Below are positions 12,818 through 22,699 of a stretch of 64,000 bases of DNA, piece by piece (the first letter of the stretch is position 1; each line of letters starts with the position of its first letter). This DNA is from Tanypteryx hageni. Lineage: Eukaryota; Arthropoda; Insecta; Odonata; Petaluridae. The stretch spans positions 131,541,547 through 131,605,546 of the forward strand of contig CM054116.1 of the NCBI GenBank assembly GCA_028673005.1, read 5' to 3'. Both the position numbers and the translations under genes were made by a program. The notes below the pieces were generated by a model. The model worked only from the letters and a program-made list of their open reading frames with translations. It was not told where the DNA came from and did no database searches.

Positions 12818-12892
12818 CTGATGGTGAAGTGGTTAGCGTGTCAGCTTTCTATTGCAAAGTTCGGGGGTTCAAAACCCTCGAATGGAGGTTTT
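12818..12892 (+). repeat. tRNA-like head of RTE copy 1
   Basis: A tRNA-like fold can be drawn. There is a D-arm-like segment with TGGTTAGCGTG (A-box). The anticodon-like arm has stem GCTTT/AAAGT and a 7-base loop CTATTGC with T at position 33. The T-arm is an extended 7-bp stem around TTCAAAA, and GGTTCAAAACC is close to the B-box. The segment lies inside the target duplications, so it moved together with the LINE. It probably supplies, or once supplied, an internal pol III-type promoter or is a fused SINE head. It is not a functional tRNA: no acceptor stem is formed. Confidence 0.6.
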
Positions 12893-13194
12893 ATAAATAA
12901 AAAAAAACTATCATCAGTGCCTGGCAGTAGGCAGCAGTACCGTCAGCATGGTATAGAGCCGAAAACAAATGATGTTGGCTGGGCCTATATCCTACACAGC
13001 TGTAGGCATGATCAGGACGATTTGAACGCCTACAGTACTGCGATGTGGAAAGCAAGAGGGAAACTACCGCATTACAATCCCTAGTAATGATTATATGGTT
13101 GGACAATATGAGTTCTCCCGAGGTAAAACAATCCGGAGGTAAAATATTCCCCCAATTGGATCTCCGGGCGGGGACTGCCTTGAGGAAAACAACT

Positions 13195-16027
13195 GTCGAA
13201 AGTAATTTACGAATAGGGAATTGGAACGTAAGAACTATGAGAAAAGCATGAAAGCTAGAGAACTTGAAAGAAGAAATGAGAAGAAATATAGTTGACATTA
13301 TAGAGCTAAGCGAAACTAGATGGGAGGGAGAAGGACAGTTCGACTCGGAAGAATTTACGGTAGTATATTCTGGAGGAAATAGTGGGGAAAGAGGAGTAGC
13401 TCTGGTACTTAGGAAAAATATGATGAAAAGCGTGCAAAGATAACAGCAAAGAACGATAGACTGATGGCAAAAAAGCTAAAAGCAGTCCCAGTGGACATTC
13501 TGATAATCCAGGTACATATGGCAACGTCAGCTCATGAAGATGAAGAAATCGATGAGATTTATGAGCAAATTAATGGAATTTACGAAGAAGACGGAAGAGG
13601 AAAGGAAAAGTGCATAATAATGGGAGATTGGAACAGCATAGTCGGAAAAGGACAGGAAGAAAATGTTGTCGGGCAATACGGACTTGGAAAGAGAAATCGA
13701 GGAGGGGAGAAACTCGTAGAATTCTGCATCAATAGTAGTAGTAGTAGTAGTGACTAATACATGGTTCAAAAAACATAAACGAAGGTTATACACATAAAAT
13801 AGCCCAGGAGATAGAATGAGATGCCAAATAGATTACGTCCTTGTAAAACAATGATTCAGGAAAGGCATAAAGAACGCCAAGGCATTTTAAGGAGCAGATA
13901 TTGATTCAGATCACAGCCTTCTAATACTTGACGTGAGTACAAAGCTCAAGAAGAGAAAGACAGACCTGGGACCTAGAAAAACTGAAAGAAAAGCAGGAGG
14001 TAGTCAGCATGAAGCTGGAAGATAACATAAGAAAGTTGAAAATCAAAACCGAAGACCGTTGATATAGAATAGGATGAAATTAAAACCAGTATCAAGGATA
14101 CCTTGGATAAAGAGATTGGAAAACAAGAAAAGAAAATAAGAAAACCATGGATCACGAAGGAAATGCTGGAGAAAATAAGTGAGAGACGAAAATGGAAAAA
14201 CGTTAACAGTGAAGAAGGTAGAGCCAACTATAGGCGTATAAACAATGAGTTGAGAAGGGTAACAGATAAAGCTAGAGAAAATTGGATAAAAGGAAAATGT
14301 GATGAAATAGAACAAATGGAGAAGTTAGGACGGTACGATATGATGTACGCTAGAGTACTCGAGTTAGAAGATAAGAAATCTAATGGAATTTATGGTATGG
14401 AAAATATGAATACGGATGAGAAGATAGTCTCAGAAACAAAGGATGTAGCACTGGTATGGGAAGCATACATTGAGGAATTATACAGCAAACAGGCAGGAGC
14501 GGCAAAAATAGAACTGGAAAATGAGGAAAACATTGAAGAAGACAGCTTAGGACCAAGTATTATTGTGAGCGAAGTAGAAAAGGCGATAGTGAAACTAAAG
14601 AAGGTGAAAGCCACGGGCAGCGATGGACTACCGGCTGAGATATTTAAAGTCATAGGATCAGAAGGAGTAAAAGCGATCACGAAATTAATTAATAAGATTT
14701 ACGACACGGGAGAGTGCCTCGGGATTTCCTAGAAGTAACAATGATCCCCCTAAAGAAGAAGTCAAAGGCAATGCAGTGTAAAGATTACAGAACGATAAGC
14801 CTTCTGTCACACACATCGAAGATCATCACGAGGATTCTTGATAATAGACTGGAGAAAAAGGCTGAAGAAATAATAGGGGAAGATCAATTCGGTTTCAGAA
14901 AAGGACGAGGAACTAGAGATGCTATAGGAGTAGTTAGAATAATATCAGAAAGGGCAATAGAGTACAGCCAAGATATCTGAGCATGTTTTGTAGACTGGCA
15001 GAAGGCCTTTGATAGAGTAAATTGGGTAAAGTTGATGAAGATATTAAAGGATATAGGTGTAGACTGGAAATACAGGAGACTGATTAGGAATCTATATGAG
15101 AATCAAGTTGTAAAGGTCAGGTTTGAGAATGTGGACACCTGCGAAATAAATATCGGTAGAGGAGTAAGACAAGGCTGCTGCCTATCGCCAACCCTATTAA
15201 ATATATATGGAGAAAGTCCAATGCAGGAAGCTTTAGAAGGCACAGGAGATTTCAAAATTGGAGGAAGGATTATAAGAACAGTAAAAGACGCAGATGACCA
15301 AGTACTTCTAGCAAGAACGGAAGAGGAGCTACAAAAAATGATAAATAGACTAGTGATAACAGGTAGAAAATACGGTATGGAAATAAATACAGAAATATCC
15401 AAGGTCATTCGAATATCGGGTGAAGAAGAGAATCTGAACATAAGTATTGGGGGAAAGCCTTTAGAACAAGTTTCAGAATATAAATACCTTGGAAGCATCA
15501 TAATACGAGGAGCAAAATGTACGGATGAGATCAGAACTCGAATAGGAAAAGCAAAAGCGGCTTTCAAGAGAAAGAAACAAATACTTGCAGGGAATATAAC
15601 GGAAGATATCCGCAAGAAGTTGATAAAATGCTACGTATGGAATATAGCATTGTATGGGGCAGAAACATGGACGCTAAGGAAAAATGACATCAAATACTTG
15701 GAAAGCTTTGAAATGTGGACTTGGATGAGAATGTTGAAGATAATATGGACAGATAGGATGAAAAACGATGAAGTACTACGAAGAATAGGAGAGAAGCGAA
15801 TGATTATACAGACTATCAGAAAGGGGAAGGCTAACTGGGATGGACATTACCTGAGGAGAGAGAGTATGATTAAAGATGTGTTAGAAGGAAAACTTGATGG
15901 GAAAAGAGACAGAGGTAGGAAAAGTTTTCAGCTGATAGACGATTTGAAAGGGAAAGAGAGTTATCAAGATATGAAGAGGAGAGCGGAAAATAGGAATATA
16001 TGGAGAACCAGGTTTAACCAAGAATAA
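13195..16027 (+). pseudogene. RTE endonuclease-reverse transcriptase ORF (broken)
   Basis: The joined frames give one long LINE polyprotein. The N-terminal APE-type endonuclease starts with IGNWNVRTM, then ELSETRWEG, IIMGDWNS and DSDHSLLI. An (AGT)n expansion at about 13733-13751 interrupts it. The RT follows: KATGSDGLPAE, DYRTISLLSH, FVDWQKAFDRV (motif A), GRGVRQGCCLSPTL (motif B) and a motif C that reads DADD instead of YADD. The final 331-codon open frame (15032-16027) ends with the RTE C-terminal domain. Lesions include stops before 13.5 kb, a one-base deletion after GECLGIS near 14.72 kb, a TGA at about 14.98 kb just before motif A, and the mutated catalytic box. No active enzyme is expected. 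Confidence 0.85.
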
Positions 16028-16034
16028 TCACGGA

Positions 16035-16050
16035 CCTGTCTACGGACAGA
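16035..16050 (+). repeat. RTE 3'-end UNCG-type hairpin
   Basis: CTGTC-TACG-GACAG forms a 5-bp stem with a C-G-closed UACG tetraloop, an exceptionally stable RNA fold. It lies about 10 bases before the (ATG)n tail. The second RTE copy keeps the same hairpin at 26780-26795 with one more pair. A role in reverse transcriptase recognition of the RNA end is an inference. Confidence 0.65.
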
Positions 16051-16068
16051 CTACCTATGATGATGATG

Positions 16069-16078
16069 ATCGTCCTAT
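16069..16078. repeat. Target site duplication of RTE copy 1 (3')
   Basis: ATCGTCCTAT, the exact partner of 12805-12814. Confidence 0.85.
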
Positions 16079-16699
16079 GGAAAAAAGATCCTCTATATCG
16101 CTCCGTTCTACAGTCGATCTCGCGAATCTTATCCTCACTGTCCTGCCTTCCGAGATACGTCGGGCTTCTGATAAGTCCTACTACCTCATTCGCTAGTCGC
16201 TCCGACATAAATTTTACCAGTAGTTTAATTCTAGCCTGCAGTCTACGTTCCTCTAACGATGTCCATTTCAGATTTTCTATTAATGATGTTACGCTTTGTT
16301 TACTATCGAAATTCCTCTTTACAAATCTAGCTGCCCTGCGCTGAACCTTTTCTATCTCGTTAGTGAGGCCCTTTTCGTAGGGATCCCGCGCAGCTGAAGC
16401 ATATTCGACCTGCGGTCGAACCAAGGATAAATAACATAATTCTTTCATTTTTTCGGAGATATTTCGAACGTTTCTCCCTATAAAGGCCAGATTTTTTTTA
16501 GCGCCACCTATCAATCGGCGAATCACGATGGATCGTGACTCCGAGATATTTAATCGAGTCTGAAACTGGAATTTGTGTTAGTTTATCTATCAAAGGTCGT
16601 AGCTTGTACTATTTGTCAAATTTGCGTTCATTTCTGTTCAACATGAGAGTATTGTCTGCGAGATGTATATTAGATTGTAACCAACTGACTCTCTTTAGA

Positions 16700-17290
16700 G
16701 GTATTAAGGAGGAAATAAAATAATACCGCAATTCGGGTCGAGAAGACCAGTAATCCTTGTAGCTTGGATTTTTTTAAATTCCGATTAGTATATTAATAGC
16801 AAGTAATATTTTAATTTCCGGAAGCAAGGTTGGAATATATGATGCATACTTTGCTGTAGCATGCAAATTTTTTAAAAATATTACATGATCAATAAGCTTC
16901 AATAGAAACAAAACCTTGAAAAAATCAACTAGAAATTTTGTATTTCCAGGTACATTAGAACCACTTGGCTTTTGAAAATTTCCTGCCTGAACCGTGCTGT
17001 GATTACTTGCCTAATTGTAATTTCTAGTTTTTGGACCTTTAATAGTGCTGAGGGGTATCTCATCTTCTTACTTCCGAGAAGAATGGTTGGCTTTAAATTT
17101 TCACTCGGATCCAAATCTTGTATACTGACGAGACACCCACTACTAATGTCAACTTCAAAGTCGGAACTGCTGGACACAATAGAATCAACGGAATCACAGT
17201 CACTTTGGAGTACGTCAGTGACCAATACAGGAAGATTTCATCACGGTGCTTGCCGAATTTCCGCATCTACAATCACGAAAATAAATACAT
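16700..17290 (-). pseudogene. piggyBac transposase, N-terminal part
   Basis: On the minus strand a 98-codon open frame (17225-16929) is rich in Ser and acidic residues, with SDCDSVDSIVSSSSDFEVD. This composition is typical of the disordered N-terminus of piggyBac transposases. The frame lies upstream, on the same strand, of the recognisable C-terminal half, with the CR1/RTE insertion between them. Similarity here rests on composition and position, not on a conserved motif. The stretch from 16.93 kb to 16.70 kb is degenerate. Confidence 0.5.
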
Positions 17291-17490
17291 ATTAGCATGA
17301 AAAAATTAGAAACTCACTGAATTAGTTTTACGCTCAAACCACGAAAAATAAATAGGACATTATGAATATAATTGTTATAAAATCAATTTATTAATTAATA
17401 TTATAAAGTAAATGTACGTTTCAATTAATAATTGCAATAAAATATGCTCTGAAAACAATACCTCCAATACGCACGTGTTCTTTATTGATA

Positions 17491-17511
17491 GTGGTTTTGG
17501 TCAGAAACCAC
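17491..17511. repeat. piggyBac right subterminal hairpin, inner
   Basis: GTGGTTT-TGGTCAG-AAACCAC forms a 7-bp stem, the same design as the left hairpin at 11500. Confidence 0.55.
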
Positions 17512-17817
17512 CTCTGTTATTTCAAATTACATTTAACTTTGCTGACAAATACAAACATTTCATAAATCATGCAATAAAGTAACATATATTACCGATTATA
17601 ATATGAAAACATTTTATTTGGAGAGTTTTTCCAAAACTTTCTGTAAACAAACACGGACAGCTGACAAACGAATTCGAGATTTCAGTATAGCTAATAACGA
17701 AAAAAACTTTTCCCTGGCGGCCAACTTCCTGCACATGATGGTTGAGGCAGCACAGCACAGGCAACTTAAGGTGGTTTTTAGCACTAAAGCACTGTGGCTG
17801 AGAAAAATTAAATTACG

Positions 17818-17838
17818 GTGGTTTCGGTACTAAACCAC
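17818..17838. repeat. piggyBac right subterminal hairpin, outer
   Basis: GTGGTTT-CGGTACT-AAACCAC ends only 14 bases from the right terminus. A degenerate fourth copy with one mismatch in the stem lies at 17771-17792. Confidence 0.55.
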
Positions 17839-17944
17839 TTCATCTGAAAGGGTTAACTTATAACATCTACATTATCCTGTGAATCATCAGACAGGTGAAT
17901 GGCAGGTGATGCAGATTCACTAGAACATCTCACTTACATACTTG

Positions 17945-18255
17945 AATGTTCGGTTGTGGTCTATAATCGTTCTATAAAAAAGAACCTCTCACATGTTTTA
18001 TAATTTCGGTCTTGCCTCAACTATTGTATCAGGTTTTTGTAGTACGTCCTCGCCTAAACATTCCGATCTATATTTCACTTGACGTTTCAATCTAGCATTC
18101 AGTTCGCGCTCCTCCAGCGATATCCAATTCAAATGCCTTAATAGGGAAGTAGCACTATACATAGGACCGTATATTTGTTTCACAAATCTTGCGTCCCTGC
18201 ACTACACCTTTTCTAACTCAAAAATACATACTGGAAGCCCATTCGACATGCGGCA
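17945..18255 (-). mobile_element. CR1-like ORF2 fragment, antisense
   Basis: On the minus strand the frame at 18183-17998 reads LLRHLNWISLEERELNARLK followed by VKYRSECLGED. This matches the extreme C-terminal region of the CR1 ORF2 at 61 kb (LNWVSLEERRL, EKYRSECLKEE). It is short, 5'-truncated and diverged, and the conserved C-terminal tail is only partly readable. Confidence 0.75.
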
Positions 18256-18279
18256 TAAGCAACGATAGGTTTATCCAAC

Positions 18280-18700
18280 TTTTTACTTTCTCATATACTT
18301 ATTATATTGAGAAAGTATTGTTATCGTGAAAAATTTCGACTTCAAGATTTAGATGGAAATACACGTTTTAAGTGTCCGAGTCCATAAAAGTGGTTTTCGC
18401 CATTCCGTCTGTCTGTCTGTCGGTCTGATCGCTGTTCTATGGCCCAAACACGTACATGAAATCAAATGATATTTCGTACTTGTACAATATATCATCTTTT
18501 GCAGAGCCTTTTTTCATAAAAAATATATTGCTCAAAAAACTAAAGGTAGTTTGGCGATTTTTAGAAAATTTTTATTCACTCAAAAACGGCTACAGAGAAT
18601 TTGATTAAAATCAATTCAATTGTGGAGCCTGATGTCACAAATAATACTACGTAAACCATATATCTCTTGAAATCACATGGTGTCCAGTGGCATTACAATA
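18280..18700. repeat. Dispersed repeat with TCTGTCTGTC motif
   Basis: Contains CCGTCTGTCTGTCTGTCGG at about 18404 and then AT-rich sequence. The 3' half (about 18560-18690) resembles 19910-20040 in direct orientation: both share GATTAAAATC, then CACAAATAATACT. The family is unknown. A CR1-like fragment lies between the two copies. Confidence 0.5.
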
Positions 18701-18701
18701 T

Positions 18702-19708
18702 ATGCTAAGCTTTGGAATAAAAAACAAAAAGTAGTCATCGATGGTAAGTCCTCGAGTGTGGCAGATGTAGTCTCTGGAGTGCCGCAGGGTAGTGTGATCG
18801 GACCTATGCTTTTCTTGCTTAATATAAACGACATCAGCTCAGTTGTGAAAAGTAATATTAGACTTTTTGCGGACGACACCGTAGTCTATAGAGAAATTAG
18901 TGGTCCTAGCGACCATCGTCAGCTTCAGGATGATCTGGATGCGTAATCTGTATGGTGCAAGGAATGGCAGCTAGAAATCAATCAGAAAAAGAGTAACATT
19001 CTAAACACTTGTAAATCTAGAAGGCCATCGTCCGTATTTACCTACTCGATAGATGGTGAGAGCATTCCTGTTTCGAAATCCGTGAAATACCTCGGGGTAA
19101 CCTTGAATCGTGACCTGTCTTGGGACACCCACATAAGACGAGTGATAGGTGCGGCAAATAAGAAGTTGGCTTTTGTGCGTAGAATAGTCAGGAAAAGCAC
19201 GGAAAAGGTGAGAGAATCCTGTTATTTATCCTTGGTTAGACCTCAAATGGAATACGTAGCAGCGGTTTGAGATCTGTATCAGAGGGGATTCACAAAGGAC
19301 TTAGAAATAATACAGCGGCGAGCAGCTACATTCGTGGAAAAGAATTACGATAAAAAACAGAGCGTTACGTTATTCATTGAAGAGTTGAATTGGCCATCGT
19401 TGAAAGATCGTAGATTAGAGGCGAGACTTAAAATTCTAGATAAATATAGGTCGGAGATATTCGTAAATGAAATGAAGGATATTATTCGACAACCAACGTA
19501 TATCGGACGGAGGGATAATGAGGGCGAGATTCGCGAAATAGATAGTAGGACAGAGAGGTATAAGGAGTCCTTTTTCCCGAGGAAAATACGTGACCACAAT
19601 AGATAACAGTGAATAAAAATTAGTTAGGAACTTGGTGTGCGGCACCCCCTTCCATCCACCGTCAAGGTGACTTGCACGGTAATATGTAGATGTAGATAGA
19701 TGTAGACG
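18702..19708 (+). mobile_element. CR1-like LINE, 3' part, sense (diverged)
   Basis: Successive frames encode the end of ORF2: KVVIDGK, SGVPQGSVIGPMLF (motif B), RLFADDTVVY (motif C), SVKYLGVTLNRDLSWD, RESCYLSLVRPQMEY, NWPSLKDRRLEARL and IREIDSRTERY. In-frame stops fall after LDA (about 18945) and after YVAAV (about 19268). The 3' UTR contains a CACCGTCAAGGTG hairpin and ends in TAGATG repeats near 19705. The element is 5'-truncated just before motif B and belongs to a lineage distinct from the intact 57-61 kb copy. Confidence 0.85.
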
Positions 19709-19799
19709 TAAGCTACCTTGCCCAAGACCTATGACGTCACGCCTCCGCCGCGATCCATTAAAAATCTCATTACAGCCTAAACGGTTAAACTTAATCGAA

Positions 19800-20060
19800 T
19801 GATATCTCATATTTTTGGATAATATAACTCATAATAGACACTCTGAAGAGATGAATGATATTGCGGAACAATTAAGGGTACTTTATTCTTGGATATTTTG
19901 AAACAAATTCGATTTACTCAGAAATGGATATAATGATTTTGATTAAAATCCATCAAATCGTACAGCCTTATGTCACAAATAATACTTACTAAGCCATATG
20001 TCCCAAAAATTACTAAATATCAACCAGTGACATTAAAATCTACACTAAACTACGGTTAAC
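19800..20060. repeat. Second copy of dispersed AT-rich repeat
   Basis: Similar by eye to 18560-18690, in the same orientation. It separates two CR1-like fragments of opposite strand. Confidence 0.45.
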
Positions 20061-20094
20061 TTTGATTTATAAGCGTCTTTCTTTTATAAACGCG

Positions 20095-20765
20095 CTGTTT
20101 ATTTGGTTCTATTTTGGATCACTTCCGATGAAAGAAAATTTATTGTTTGCTGCACCGACCGCTCGACGAATATTTGTATCCCATGACATCGCGGGAGAGG
20201 GTTACTCCTATATACTTCGCGGAGTTAACTGTAAATATTTCTATTCCATCTATTTTATGCGGGATGCCTATCGATTGATTTCTGCCTTTCCAAAAATTTA
20301 TAACGTAGCCCTTTTTGAGGTTGAGATCCAACTACCATTTCTTACATCATTCGGAGATCACTTCAAGATCTTTCTGCTGAGATTTCTGATCATTCTGAGA
20401 ATTTATTTCGCCATATATGACCGTATCGTCTGCGGAGAGTCTAAGTTTGCTGCGTTCCGCCGAGTATATATCATTGACACAAATCGGGAATAACAACGGA
20501 CCTAGGACCCTACCCTCCAGAAAACCGGACGTGATTAATGTGGTCAGAGCTGATTTCGACGATAACTACTATCCGTTCTCTGGTTCAAGGGAAATTCATA
20601 ACCCAACTTACAATTTTTATATTAACACTGATGTTTACGATCTTTAAGATTAATTTCCTATAAGATACCTTGTCGAAGACTTTCTCTAAATCTATAAATA
20701 TTGTGAGGACTTGGGTATTGTGCTTGGCAAAACTCATTACATCCTCTAAAATATTACATCTAATT
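20095..20765 (-). mobile_element. CR1-like RT fragment, antisense (decayed)
   Basis: The minus-strand translation gives FIDLEKVFDKVSYRKLI (motif A) around 20.66-20.70 kb, then ADDTVIYGEI (motif C) around 20.43 kb. It continues with KYIGVTLSRDV and sequence resembling the RRxIGAANKK block. Multiple stops and frameshifts are present. It lacks both the 5' region and the 3' UTR. Confidence 0.8.
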
Positions 20766-21420
20766 GAATAATAACATATTTGAAGTAATTGAAATTACAC
20801 GTTCCGATAACCTTGATTTTTTTCAAATAAAATGCAACCTTGCCACTAAAAGAAGAATTTTATTGATCTGCGAGTAAATGATACCGTAGAGAGAGTTATT
20901 TAATCAGTGCAGTATCATTAATCATAAATGCTTACTTTAAGACGGAAATAAAATATTTGTGCTTGCTGAAAAACATTCAAATCGATGAAAAAACTTTCAC
21001 AGTTCAGTCACGAATGATTGCTGGAATTCAAATTGAATGAGTTTTTTGGGGAACACGGATCCCAAGAGCGCGCGCGCGCACACACACACCCGCCCGCAAC
21101 CACATGCGCGCCGCTCGCTCGGGATTTTTTGGCATACCGAATCCGGATTTAGTCCCTTAGAGATCATCTAATATCTCTCAGAGTTATTCACACCGGGAAA
21201 TAAGAAAAAGTTTTGCCATTCCCTTCTTCATCACTCTTTACATACTTCTCTTTCCGAGAAAATACGGAAAGTTTTCATTTATTTTATCCCTGATTCTCTC
21301 AAACAAAAGTCGCTCCTTTCTCACAAGAGGGAAAACTTTTATCCCCTCCGCTTTTCAAACCGCTTTTCTTTCGCCCAACACATTCACTCATTCCCACAAT
21401 CCCAGTCACACAGAATCTAA
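20766..21420. other. Spacer, with short Z-DNA-type GC/AC run
   Basis: No gene recognised. An alternating purine-pyrimidine run of GC then AC repeats lies at about 21070-21092, a sequence type that can adopt left-handed helix. Confidence 0.55.
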
Positions 21421-21439
21421 CAATGTGCAGTCACAAACC

Positions 21440-22690
21440 TCTGGGAGCGTTCCTTCCTCCCTCTCCTTCATACAACTCTCTCCTTCGCGCTCTCTCCTTT
21501 CCCTTTATCTCCTCCTCTCCCTCCATCTCCTCTTCCTCCACCTCCTCTTCTCCCTCCACTTTCTCCTCTTTCTCCAACTCCTCCTCTCCCTCCACTTTCT
21601 CCTCTCTCCCCACTTCCAACTCTTCCTCCTCCTACTCTTCTCCCTCCACCTCTTCTTCTCCCCCAACTTTCTCTCTCTCCACCTTCTCCTCTCCCTCCCT
21701 TCACCTTCTCTCCCTCGCTCCACCTCTTCTTCTCCCTCCACTTTCTCCTCTCTCTCCACCTCCTCTCTCTCCACCTCCTCTTCTCCCTCCTCTTTCTCCT
21801 CTCCCTCCACCTCCTTCCTCTCCACCTCCTCCCCCTCCTTCCCTCCACTTTCTCCTCTCTCTCCACCTCCTCCCTCTACCTCCCTCCACCTCCTCTTATC
21901 CCTCCACCTCCTCCCTCCACTTCCTCCTCTGTCTCCACCTCTTCTCCCTCTACCTCCTATTCTCCCTCCATTTTCTCCTCTCTCTCTCCACCTCCTCTCC
22001 CTCCACCTCTTCTCTCTCCACTTTCTCCTCTCCCTCCACCTACTCCGCTCCATACACCTCCTTCCATCTCTCCCTCCCGCCTCCGCCTGCACCCCCCGCC
22101 ACTCACCTCTGCCCCCCATTAATCCGACCCGACCGCTCTTTCTTACCAACTTCCCATCTACTCTACGTCACCAAACTTTCTTGTCATCGCTCATTCATCG
22201 CTCTCAATGGCTATCTCTCCCTCCCTCCCTCTCTCTCACTCTAATCAAGGGACTCCTGCGATAAACAGCGACTTATATCTTGCTAACTACACCGCCATAT
22301 CCCCACCATCCAATTCCACTCTCATTCTCGCCCTCCTCTTCACGACTATTCCAACACTCCCTCGTATGTCACTCTCCCCACCTCTTAAAATCAGCTCTAC
22401 CTCAGACAACCCACCCTCTTATACGCCCAAGCTACTCTCACGCCCCTTTGATTCCTCGCTCTGACGGCTCATTCCCTCTTAATCTCCCAAACCCCTTCCC
22501 TTCCAGCTCTCCCCCTTCTCCCACCCGTCCTTTTCCCCTACATCCTTCTCGCCTCCTCCCTTTTCTAGCGTATCGAGGCGACCTCCAACGGTGGGTTGGA
22601 GATTTTGAGGAGGGGGGAGGGGAGAAGGGGAAATTAGAGGGAGGAGAGGAGAGTAAGGGGGAGAATGTGGTGTGGAGGGGAGAGGGAGGA
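21440..22690. repeat. CT-rich domain with terminal purine-rich patch
   Basis: 21.44-22.08 kb is pyrimidine-rich on the plus strand, with recurrent CTCCACCTCCT and CTCTCCCTCCA words. A less pure CT-rich stretch follows at 22.2-22.56 kb. It then switches to purine-rich GGGGAGGGGAG sequence at about 22.59-22.69 kb. The two long Ser/Pro/Leu frames are composition artefacts. Confidence 0.85.
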
Positions 22691-22699
22691 GGGGAATAG

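Larger units (their letters stand above)
12815..16068 (+). mobile_element. RTE-type LINE, full-length but defective (copy 1)
   Basis: This 3254-bp element is bounded by a 10-bp target duplication. It starts with a tRNA-like head (12.82-12.90 kb), continues with an endonuclease region and a reverse transcriptase region, and ends with a short 3' UTR, a CTGTC-TACG-GACAG hairpin and an (ATG)n tail. The short 3' UTR, trinucleotide tail and protein motifs (endonuclease resembling the source of the 'craniofacial development protein 2' family; RT with RQGCCLSPTL and the C-terminal block ALYGAETWTLRKND) point to the RTE/BovB clade. The coding frame is broken many times. It inserted into the CR1-like element in the opposite orientation. 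Confidence 0.85.
12694..16695 (-). mobile_element. CR1-like LINE, 3' part, antisense, split by RTE
   Basis: On the minus strand, 16.69-16.08 kb encodes the C-terminal end of a CR1-type ORF2. It includes a degenerate RT box, the block KYLGVTI, ELCYLSLVRPQVEYASAA, QRRAARFVK and IREIDCRTERY. The 3' untranslated end with its hairpin lies at 12694-12804 and finishes in a TAGATG motif against piggyBac sequence. The two parts join seamlessly once the RTE at 12815-16068 and one copy of its target duplication are removed: the join falls within the codons equivalent to SFFP-RTIR of the intact CR1 copy at 61 kb. The element is 5'-truncated inside RT and carries stops. It inserted into the piggyBac transposase gene. 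Confidence 0.8.
11374..17852 (-). mobile_element. piggyBac-type DNA transposon, interrupted by nested LINEs
   Basis: The left end reads TTAA (11370-11373) then CCCTTTCAGGTG. The right end reads CATCTGAAAGGG then TTAA (17853-17856). These are the classic piggyBac target site and a short terminal inverted repeat with one mismatch over 12 bases. The transposase is on the minus strand: an acidic N-terminal part lies at about 16.9-17.2 kb and the C-terminal part at 11.67-12.69 kb. The middle is occupied by an antisense CR1-like element that itself contains an RTE-like element. Removing those two insertions leaves roughly 2.5 kb, a normal size for an autonomous piggyBac. Hairpin repeats lie just inside both ends. 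The element is dead: its transposase has frameshifts and stops besides the insertions. Confidence 0.85.

Noticed and set aside
15103..15615. 170-codon minus-strand frame rich in Ser/Ile/Phe
   Set aside because: Antisense shadow of the RTE reverse transcriptase. The same shadow appears at copy 2 on the opposite strand.
21423..22264. Two overlapping long Ser/Pro/Leu frames
   Set aside because: Low-complexity CT-rich DNA with no conserved domain. Overlapping phases are equally open.
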